Of a stretch of 64,000 bases of DNA, positions 58,343 to 64,000 are shown in pieces; within the stretch, counting starts at the first letter, position 1, and the number at the start of each line of letters is the position of its first letter. The DNA lies in contig NZ_JAKHSK010000008.1 in the NCBI RefSeq assembly GCF_023499215.1, positions 62,001 to 126,000 of the forward strand, read 5' to 3'. The stretch is from Zunongwangia pacifica (GTDB taxonomy: Bacteria; Bacteroidota; Bacteroidia; Flavobacteriales; Flavobacteriaceae). The notes beneath the pieces are model-generated. The model searched no databases, had not been told where the DNA came from, and saw only the letters and a list, made by a program, of their open reading frames with translations. The position numbers and the translations under genes were made by a program.

Positions 58343-58382
58343 TTCAAATAAAATGCTTTCAGCAGGATTTTATATCGAATGT

Positions 58383-58949
58383 CTATACTTCGATATCTCC
58401 CCAGTTCTCACCAGATTTAATACGGTAAAGTTGCATTTCTGAAACTCCAAATTGTTTTGCAAGAACGCGTATTCTTGTTTTTCTATTTGGATCAAGCAAT
58501 TTCTTTTTAAGGATAACCGCCTGTGCATAGGTTAATTTAGAATAAGAGGTCACTTTTCTAAGTTTCCGTTTTTTCTTATTTTCTTTAACGCTGGGACTGT
58601 TGTATTGATGCGCAACCCATTCGTCTTTGGTCGCCCATGCAATATTTTCTACGCGGTTATCGTCTTTTTGAAAATTCTTATGAATTACATATTTATCACC
58701 TTCTTTTTTATCCAGAAAAAGTTCTGCTACAATGCGGTGTATGTAATATGTCTTGGACTTTCCAGACTTTAGTCTCACGGCAAAATTAAGGTAGCCTCCA
58801 ACACGGCCGCCACGCATTAATTCGCCTTCTTCTTTGTTTTTTAGGAAGCTTACCAGTCTACCGTAATTGGATACTTTGTAGACAAAACGGTCTTCCCATT
58901 CTTCTTTGTGTAGGGTTTTCCAAACCTCTCCTCTGAAATTTTTAATCAT
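58383..58949 (-). CDS. NUMOD4/HNH-like protein with C-terminal helix-turn-helix
   Basis: The start is either at 58949 (MIKNFRGE, 188 residues) or seven codons upstream at 58970; both overlap the end of map. The first part is NUMOD4 (EVWKTLHKEE, YKVSNYGRLVSF), followed by an HNH-like region: YYIHRIVAELFL and VIHKNFQKDDNRVENIAWAT, in which the usual N-H of HNH nucleases reads I-H. A Lys/Arg-rich linker leads to a C-terminal helix-turn-helix (RIRVLAKQFGVSEMQLYRIKSG). This is homing-endonuclease ancestry in a non-intron, operon-like setting, so it may now be a DNA-binding protein rather than a mobile nuclease. Confidence 0.82.
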   Translation of the reverse strand: MIKNFRGEVWKTLHKEEWEDRFVYKVSNYGRLVSFLKNKEEGELMRGGRVGGYLNFAVRLKSGKSKTYYIHRIVAELFLDKKEGDKYVIHKNFQKDDNRVENIAWATKDEWVAHQYNSPSVKENKKKRKLRKVTSYSKLTYAQAVILKKKLLDPNRKTRIRVLAKQFGVSEMQLYRIKSGENWGDIEV

Positions 58950-59757
58950 AGGTTTTTGCTCTAAATTCATCTTCTTCGTTACTTTCTATGCCTAAAGCTT
59001 CATAGATATAACTGAAGGTTGACAACAGCTCCGGTTTGCCGTCAATTAAGGCTACGTCATGTTCAAAATGAGCACTTGCTTTGTTATCTGCAGTTAAAAT
59101 AGTCCAGCCATCGGGAAGCTGTTTTATGCGACGTGTTCCCAAATTCGTCATGGGTTCTATCGCAACAACCATTCCTTCTACAAATTTCTTTCCTCGACCT
59201 TTTCTGCCATAATTAGGCATTTCAGGGTCTTCGTGCATTTTAGCGCCAAGGCCGTGGCCAACAAGCTCACGAACAACTCCGTAACCATGGTCTTCAGTAA
59301 ATTTCTGAATAGCATAGCCAACATCACCGACACGATTGCCGGCTTTGAACTCTCTTATTCCTACGTAAAGTGACTCTTTGGTAACCTCCAGGAGTTTTTG
59401 AATTTCTGGGGCAATTTCTCCTACGGGGAAGGTATACGCATGGTCTCCGTAAAAACCATTTTTTAAAGCGCCACAATCAATAGAAATAATATCACCTTCT
59501 ACAAGGGGTTTGTCGTTAGGAATCCCATGCACAACCTGTGCATTAGGACTCATACATAGGGAATTTGGAAAATCGTACATTCCAAGAAATCCTGGATGAG
59601 CGCCATGGTCTTTAATAAACTCTTCAGCTAGTTTGTCTAACTGAAGCGTAGTCACACCAGGTTTAACTTCTTTAGCCAGCATTCCAAGGGTTTTAGACAC
59701 GATTTGCGCACTTTCCCTAATTAATTCAATTTGTTCCCTTGTTTTAGGTATAATCAT
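58942..59757 (-). CDS. map: Methionine aminopeptidase, type I
   Basis: This 271-residue enzyme removes the N-terminal Met of new proteins. The pita-bread fold's metal ligands are present: IISIDCGALKNGFYGDHAYTF (two Asp), ELVGHGLGAKMHEDPEMPNYG (His), VVAIEPMTNLG (Glu) and ASAHFEHDVALI (Glu region). The N-terminal IIPKTREQIELIRESAQI is typical. It has about 15 extra C-terminal residues (GIESNEEDEFRAKTYD). It overlaps the NUMOD4-like gene, so the latter probably depends on it for translation. Confidence 0.97.
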   Translation of the reverse strand: MIIPKTREQIELIRESAQIVSKTLGMLAKEVKPGVTTLQLDKLAEEFIKDHGAHPGFLGMYDFPNSLCMSPNAQVVHGIPNDKPLVEGDIISIDCGALKNGFYGDHAYTFPVGEIAPEIQKLLEVTKESLYVGIREFKAGNRVGDVGYAIQKFTEDHGYGVVRELVGHGLGAKMHEDPEMPNYGRKGRGKKFVEGMVVAIEPMTNLGTRRIKQLPDGWTILTADNKASAHFEHDVALIDGKPELLSTFSYIYEALGIESNEEDEFRAKTYD

Positions 59758-59778
59758 TAGTGTTACTCTTTAATACTT

Positions 59779-60189
59779 TTATAGTCTGCCGAAAAATCGG
59801 CTTTTCTTTTTTTTAAACTGTCTAGGATTTTTGCTGCCTGTTTTGTCGGAAATAATTTGATAAATTTCTCCCCAACCTAACATACCGCCTATATTACGGT
59901 CGTCAATAAAAATATCGGCCATAATCTTACGACTTAGGCTTTCGTCAAAATTTTCTTCAGGGTAGCTTTTATTTACAGCATAGAAATTTATGCCATTTTT
60001 TTCACAAAATGTTACGGCCTCTTCTAAACGAGAGCCTTTTCGGTAAGTCCATAGAATAAGGTTATGACCATCATTTTGTAGCTTTTTTAAAGTTTCAAAA
60101 GCAAACAAAAGTGGTTTACCTATTTTTGGGTACTTATTTTCTACAATAGTACCATCAAAATCTATCGCTATTGTTAGTGTAGGGGACAT
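59779..60189 (-). CDS. HAD-like (BT0820-type) hydrolase
   Basis: The ATG at 60189 (MSPTLTIAIDFDG) is the likely start; a TTG at 60201 lies inside the -7 box. The 136-residue protein has HAD motif I (IAIDFDGTIVENKYP), motif II-like LILWTYRKGSRLEEAV, and motif IV-like ADIFIDDRNIGG, with a basic C-terminus (RQFKKKKSRFFGRL). It is a minimal HAD fold without a cap domain. The substrate is unknown; related small proteins have been studied structurally in Bacteroides. It lies 21 bases before map. Confidence 0.85.
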   Translation of the reverse strand: MSPTLTIAIDFDGTIVENKYPKIGKPLLFAFETLKKLQNDGHNLILWTYRKGSRLEEAVTFCEKNGINFYAVNKSYPEENFDESLSRKIMADIFIDDRNIGGMLGWGEIYQIISDKTGSKNPRQFKKKKSRFFGRL

Positions 60190-60198
60190 AACGTTCAG

Positions 60199-60206
60199 CA
60201 AAAATA
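60199..60206 (-). promoter_or_regulatory. Candidate -7 box for the HAD-like gene and map
   Basis: TATTTTTG on the minus strand is a full TAnnTTTG match 10 bases before the ATG at 60189, implying a leader of only a few bases. Confidence 0.4.
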
Positions 60207-60248
60207 AATGAATAGCAATTAACTATCCGTTTTCAAACACTTATTTAT

Positions 60249-60788
60249 TTACTCGGCATACGAGTTTTTATAATCCTTACCGCTTACGATTTTAGCGATA
60301 TCTTCTTCCAGGCTTTCTTGTGCAAATTCTACAAATCTGTTTACTTCCTGCCCGTTTTTGTAAAAGATTATTGTTGGTACACGGTTCAAATTTACTTTTT
60401 CCTCATATTTTTCAGGAGTAGATTTGCTGTAATCTACGGCAACTGCCGTAAGCTTATCTAAATTATAACCGGTTGCATCTAATATTTTGAAAAAGCGAGG
60501 TGTTTCTCTTTTACTATCGCCACACCAGGTTCCCATAAAGATTGTTATATCATAATCATTAATATGATCTTTAATGGTTTCCATAGCCTCAGCCTTTGGT
60601 TCATATTTTTCATATCTGGGCTCAAACCAGGCTGCATAAGGCTGTTGCAATAAATCGGCTTTTTCAAATTTTCCAAGTAGCATGCTCTGTTGTGTACTTA
60701 CTTCTTGGTTATTTTCATTTTGTTTTGGTGTATTTATGGTGCCGCACCCTAAAAGTACGGCAACCATAAAAGGGATTAATTTTGTCAT
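60249..60788 (-). CDS. Thioredoxin-like lipoprotein with a CGDS active site
   Basis: This 179-residue lipoprotein (lipobox LLGC, Cys15) has a thioredoxin fold: ITIFMGTWCGDSKRETPRFF, VDYSKSTPEKYEEKVNLNRVPTIIFYKNG (cis-Pro in RVPT). The active site is W-C-G-D-S, so the second cysteine is Ser and the protein is a monothiol (CxxS) type, better suited to mixed-disulfide or peroxide chemistry than to disulfide exchange. It acts outside the cytoplasm. It lies 22 bases after gpmI and is probably in the same transcript. Confidence 0.88.
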   Translation of the reverse strand: MTKLIPFMVAVLLGCGTINTPKQNENNQEVSTQQSMLLGKFEKADLLQQPYAAWFEPRYEKYEPKAEAMETIKDHINDYDITIFMGTWCGDSKRETPRFFKILDATGYNLDKLTAVAVDYSKSTPEKYEEKVNLNRVPTIIFYKNGQEVNRFVEFAQESLEEDIAKIVSGKDYKNSYAE

Positions 60789-60810
60789 TTTATTAGCTGT
60801 TGCTTCTTAT

Positions 60811-62331
60811 TTATTCAATAAGGGAATCTTGTGTCATTAATTCTGGCTTCTCGATTCCCATTAATTTTAAAATTGTTGGCGCAATATCTCCTAATTTACC
60901 ACTTTTTATTTCTTTTACGTCTTTATCTAAAAGAATTAAAGGAACAGGGTTGGTGGTATGTGCGGTATTTGGTGAACCATCTTCATTAATCATAGTTTCA
61001 CTATTACCGTGATCTGCAATGACTATTACAGAATAATCGTTATCCATTGCTGCCGTACAAACATCTTTTGCACACTCATCTACGGTTTCGCAAGCTTTAA
61101 CGGCTGCTTCAAAAACACCGGTATGTCCAACCATATCTGGGTTTGCAAAATTTAAACAGATAAAATCTGCCGATTTTTTATTCAATTCAGGAATAATTTT
61201 ATCCCTAATTTCGTAGGCACTCATCTCTGGTTGTAAGTCGTAAGTAGCTACTTTTGGAGAGTTGCACATAATTCTTTTTTCTCCCTTAAAAGGTTCTTCA
61301 CGACCACCAGAAAAGAAAAAGGTTACGTGTGGATATTTTTCGGTTTCCGCAATTCTTATTTGCTTTTTACCAACAAACTCTAACACTTCGCCTAAAGTAC
61401 TTTTTATGTTTTCTTTTTTAAAGATCACATTTACGTTTTTAAAGCTATCGTCGTATTTGGTTAAGGTTACATAATATAAAGGCATTTTCTTCATATCATA
61501 TTCTGGGAAATCGTCCTGGCTTAACGCTTGCGTTAATTGTCTACCACGATCTGTCCTGAAATTAAAGAATATGACCACATCTTTTTCCTGTAACTTAGCA
61601 ACAGGCGTGCCATCTTCGTGAGTAATTACGATTGGTTTGATAAATTCATCGGTAACATCATCGTCGTAACTTTCCTGTACGGCCTTTACAGGATCCTGGG
61701 TTTCTTTTCCTTCACCCTTCACAATCAGGTCGTAAGCCTTTTCTACGCGTTCCCATCGGTTATCACGATCCATCGCATAATAACGACCAATTATAGAGGC
61801 TAATTTACCGTTTGTTTCTTTTAAATGTTCTTGTATTTCTTCCACAAAACCTTTACCAGAACGTGGATCCACGTCACGGCCATCTGTAAAAGCGTGTAAA
61901 TATTTGTTTTCTATACCATAGTCTTCGGCAGCGCTTAAAAGACCTTTTAAATGTTTAATATGCGAGTGTACACCACCGTCACTTAAAAGCCCCATAAAAT
62001 GAATGGGCTTTTCATTTTTCTTTGCATATTCAAAAGCCTCGCGCAAGGCAGGCTCTTCTATTAATGTTTTATTTTCTACAGCCTGATTAATTTTTACCAG
62101 ATCTTGATATACTACACGACCTGCACCCAGGTTCATATGGCCAACTTCACTGTTTCCCATTTGTCCATCTGGCAAACCAACGTTCATCCCATCGGTTCTT
62201 AACTGGGCATGTGGATACTTTTCAGAAATTTCATCTATAAATGGTGTTTTGGCTTTTGCTACGGCAGAAACTTCTTCATTTTGAGTAATTCCCCAACCGT
62301 CCAATATCATTAATAATACCTTCTTGTTCAT
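60811..62331 (-). CDS. gpmI: 2,3-bisphosphoglycerate-independent phosphoglycerate mutase
   Basis: This 506-residue enzyme starts at MNKKVLLMILDGWG (62331); the upstream frame to 62367 adds 12 residues not found in the family. The manganese-dependent mutase converts 3- to 2-phosphoglycerate. The phosphoserine nucleophile is Ser61 in GQMGNSEVGHMN. FTDGRDVDPRSGKGF, FNFRTDRGRQLTQ, NFANPDMVGHTG and IADHGNSETM supply substrate and metal ligands. It leads the minus-strand cluster that runs to the methyltransferase. Confidence 0.97.
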   Translation of the reverse strand: MNKKVLLMILDGWGITQNEEVSAVAKAKTPFIDEISEKYPHAQLRTDGMNVGLPDGQMGNSEVGHMNLGAGRVVYQDLVKINQAVENKTLIEEPALREAFEYAKKNEKPIHFMGLLSDGGVHSHIKHLKGLLSAAEDYGIENKYLHAFTDGRDVDPRSGKGFVEEIQEHLKETNGKLASIIGRYYAMDRDNRWERVEKAYDLIVKGEGKETQDPVKAVQESYDDDVTDEFIKPIVITHEDGTPVAKLQEKDVVIFFNFRTDRGRQLTQALSQDDFPEYDMKKMPLYYVTLTKYDDSFKNVNVIFKKENIKSTLGEVLEFVGKKQIRIAETEKYPHVTFFFSGGREEPFKGEKRIMCNSPKVATYDLQPEMSAYEIRDKIIPELNKKSADFICLNFANPDMVGHTGVFEAAVKACETVDECAKDVCTAAMDNDYSVIVIADHGNSETMINEDGSPNTAHTTNPVPLILLDKDVKEIKSGKLGDIAPTILKLMGIEKPELMTQDSLIE

Positions 62332-62714
62332 TTTAGTAGTGTAAATTTTGGATAAAGATAAAAACAAATTAAAAGTTTGCTAAATGCTGCAAGCTTAATG
62401 TTTTATTAAAGTTATTCACTTTTTGGGGAATATCTTTAATATTTTGAAATAATTCTTCACGAAAACGATGTATTGTTTAAAAAAATAATTTTGAAGATAT
62501 TTTTAACAAACTTCGAATTTAAATTTTAACATTTTTTGGTTCGGTTTATGCAATATTGGTGGACAATGTACGTTTCCTAATAAATACGTTATTAGGCTGA
62601 AAATAGGTGTTTAATGCCTTAGATTTCAGATAAATGTCTTAAAAATTGTGCAAACGTGTTATTTTTTGTATGTTGGCAAAAATTTTAGATAAAATTAACA
62701 AAAGAAACCCCAGA
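62332..62714. other. Divergent A/T-rich intergenic region gpmI / L,D-transpeptidase
   Basis: These 383 bases contain no gene that I can support. TAATTTTG at 62486-62493 (plus strand) and TATCTTTA near the gpmI start (minus, 7 of 8) are possible -7 boxes; neither has a good -33 partner. The plus-strand TATTTTTTG at 62660-62668 is one base longer than the consensus. No hairpin or repeat stands out. Confidence 0.35.
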
Positions 62715-63473
62715 ATGACGAAGCGATTAATGACTGTAGCGGTAGTTTTAATGTTTTCAACTGCCTTTTCGGGATCAACTACCATCACAGAAATTCCTAT
62801 TAAAAAAGATCAAAAATTATTAGCAGAATTAGACAATTTTGAAGTAAAAAGGACCGAGCTTACTTTTGAAGATAAGGTTGGTATGCTGTACGATACTTTT
62901 AATGAGAACAGTGAAAGTATGCCCAAGCTTGGAACTTTTGAGAATGCCATGAGAGGTTATTATAAGTTAGAAGATGAAGGTAAAGTAAAGAATAAGTTGC
63001 TTACCATTATCGATTTTGACCTTTCTTCTAAAAAGAAAAGATTTTGGGTTTTAGATATGGAAAATCAGGAAGTAGTATTTAATACATATACTTCTCACGG
63101 TAAAAATTCTGGATGGGAATTTGCTAAAACCTTCTCTAATGCAGTAAATAGCCATAAAAGTAGTTTAGGTTTTTATGTAACCGGTGAGACTTATTATGGT
63201 AAAAACGGATTATCTCTTTTTATCGATGGAATGGAGAAAAACTTTAATAGTAACGCAAGAAAGCGTTATGTGGTGATTCACGGTTCAGATTATGTAAGCG
63301 AAAAATTTATAAATAGTAGAGGTCGAGCAGGCCGTAGTTATGGTTGTCCTGCCATACCAAGGCTTATTTCTAAAAAGATTATCAATACGATAAAGGGAAA
63401 TTCTGTTGTTTATATCAATAAGAGTTCCAAGGACTATCTTTCTAAGAGTACTTTCTTAAATCAGAACTTATAA
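62715..63473 (+). CDS. Murein L,D-transpeptidase catalytic domain family protein (YkuD_2)
   Basis: I prefer the ATG at 62715 (MTKRLMTVAVVLMFSTAFSG), which opens a signal peptide; a TTG at 62646 and an ATG at 62670 lie at or upstream of the likely transcription start. The 252-residue protein ends in a YkuD_2-type domain: LLTIIDFDLSSKKKRFWVLD, NTYTSHGKNSG, YVVIHGSDYVS (catalytic His) and GRSYGCPAIP (catalytic Cys). Such enzymes are predicted to form or cut 3-3 cross-links in peptidoglycan from the periplasm. It is transcribed alone up to a strong terminator. Confidence 0.88.
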   Translation: MTKRLMTVAVVLMFSTAFSGSTTITEIPIKKDQKLLAELDNFEVKRTELTFEDKVGMLYDTFNENSESMPKLGTFENAMRGYYKLEDEGKVKNKLLTIIDFDLSSKKKRFWVLDMENQEVVFNTYTSHGKNSGWEFAKTFSNAVNSHKSSLGFYVTGETYYGKNGLSLFIDGMEKNFNSNARKRYVVIHGSDYVSEKFINSRGRAGRSYGCPAIPRLISKKIINTIKGNSVVYINKSSKDYLSKSTFLNQNL

Positions 63474-63494
63474 TAAGTTAGAGAGTAGTAGTCG

Positions 63495-63538
63495 AAAAAA
63501 CAAAGGCCGAAATTGTACAATTTCGGCCTTTGTTTTTT
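63495..63538. terminator. Perfect 44-nt palindromic bidirectional terminator
   Basis: Bases 63495-63538 are a perfect 22-base inverted repeat centred between 63516 and 63517, with a GGCCG/CGGCC core and six A/T at each end. It stands between the convergent L,D-transpeptidase and GNAT genes and gives a T-run on both strands. Confidence 0.92.
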
Positions 63539-63550
63539 GTTTATAGGATA

Positions 63551-63838
63551 TTAAGCACGAACGTCTGAGTACTCTGTATACCTTTCAAACATGACTTCGG
63601 CAAAAGGGCATAATGGTTCAATTTTAAGATTGTTCTGTCTCGCAAAATGAACTGCTGCGGCTACTAATTTTGTAGCTTTTCCCTGGCCTTCGTACTGGCG
63701 TTTTACTTCAGTATGATCGATAACGATCACTCCGTCTGAATTTTTAGTATAGGTAAGTTCGGCAATAACACCTTTTTCGCCTTCTATATAGAACATGCCC
63801 ATACGATCGTTTTCTCTATGTTTAATTGGGCCTTCCAT
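63551..63838 (-). CDS. Small GNAT-fold N-acetyltransferase (YidJ/Gtt2-like group)
   Basis: This 95-residue protein is the minimal GNAT type (Pfam acetyltransferase 14 group): GVIVIDHTEVKRQYEGQGKATKLVAAAVHFARQ, where RQYEGQGKA is the acetyl-CoA pyrophosphate loop, then LKIEPLCPFAEVMFERYTEY. Such short members carry only the central acetyl-CoA site; their substrates are unknown. It lies 6 bases after clpP on the same strand, so it is probably the last gene of a clpP unit. Confidence 0.9.
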   Translation of the reverse strand: MEGPIKHRENDRMGMFYIEGEKGVIAELTYTKNSDGVIVIDHTEVKRQYEGQGKATKLVAAAVHFARQNNLKIEPLCPFAEVMFERYTEYSDVRA

Positions 63839-63844
63839 AGTTTT

Positions 63845-64000
63845 TTATTTTAAAATAGCGTCAACAATGCCATAATCCAAAGATTCCTGTGCATCCATCC
63901 AGTAATCACGATTAAAATCCTTCATGACCTTTTCTACGGTTTGGCCACAATTTTCAGCAAGAATTTTAGCGCTAAGTTCTTTGGTTTTTAAAATTTCTGT
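63845..64000 (-). CDS. clpP: ATP-dependent Clp protease proteolytic subunit, 3' end only
   Basis: Translating the minus strand gives 51 residues up to a stop at 63845, with the 5' part outside the window. ELSAKILAENCGQTVEKV and DFNRDYWMDAQESLDYGIVDAIL match the last helices of ClpP (family pattern ...TGxxxExVxxDxxRDxxMxAxEAxxYGLID). The Asp of the catalytic triad lies upstream and is not seen. ClpP forms the barrel that degrades proteins delivered by ClpX or ClpA. Confidence 0.88.
   Translation of the reverse strand, partial: TEILKTKELSAKILAENCGQTVEKVMKDFNRDYWMDAQESLDYGIVDAILK

Noticed and set aside
58383-58949. Active mobile intron or homing element
   Set aside because: No intron or intein boundary or duplicated flank is visible and the gene overlaps map as in an operon.
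60811-62367. Longer N-terminus for gpmI
   Set aside because: The added 12 residues are absent from the family, in which the sequence begins at MNKKVLLMILDGWG.

Overview
The window is a chromosomal segment of a marine-type member of the Bacteroidota, most likely family Flavobacteriaceae (a Zunongwangia/Salegentibacter/Gramella-like genus is my guess and is not proven by the sequence). The grounds are: low GC with A/T-rich intergenic DNA; a short primary sigma factor without region 1.1; repeated TAnnTTTG elements (the Bacteroidota -7 box) in front of genes; type IX secretion proteins (PorT, the T9SS plug protein, an SprB-repeat adhesin with a T9SS tail); a TamL-type lipoprotein; and a complete Na+-translocating NADH:quinone reductase operon.

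Region 1 (1-14121) is the right part of a polysaccharide-utilisation locus: a partial BNR/beta-propeller protein, a GH88 unsaturated glucuronyl hydrolase, a GH2 beta-galactosidase, a GH16 endo-hydrolase, a DUF2264 protein, a GH43_24-like exo-beta-1,3-galactanase and three further GH43 proteins (one a double-domain fusion). A convergent sugar-porter MFS transporter closes it. Together these enzymes fit degradation of a type II arabinogalactan capped with (rhamnosyl-)glucuronic acid. The SusC/SusD pair and any regulator must lie left of the window.

Region 2 (14396-36650) is mostly housekeeping: a DUF1835 protein, ypdA-rpe (overlapping), lplA, a BLUF photoreceptor, rpoD, pnp, rpsO, accD, fbaA, tamL, an rRNA/tRNA methyltransferase, porT-ubiE, trkA-trkH, an aspartate aminotransferase, a fatty-acid desaturase and rsmG. 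Between rpoD and the BLUF gene lies a duplicated 125-nt element. Each copy has two hairpins that show the same octamer loop, and a candidate promoter lies between the copies; this is the best candidate for an undescribed RNA in the window. A REP-like palindromic element lies between pnp and rpoD.

Region 3 (36764-49719) holds a 2,484-residue T9SS-secreted adhesin with eight nearly identical 237-bp SprB repeats, then pruA, an NRDE protein, apaG, a DUF3667 membrane protein and the T9SS plug protein.

Region 4 (49812-57361) is nqrABCDEF with its own promoter and terminator, followed by a small conserved-looking gene that overlaps apbE, the flavin transferase that loads FMN onto NqrB and NqrC.

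Region 5 (57540-64000) is a minus-strand cluster (gpmI, thioredoxin-like lipoprotein, HAD-like protein, map, NUMOD4/HNH-like protein, methyltransferase), then a plus-strand L,D-transpeptidase-like protein, a perfect 44-nt palindromic terminator, a small GNAT protein and the 3' end of clpP. I saw no tRNA, rRNA, CRISPR array, insertion sequence or prophage.
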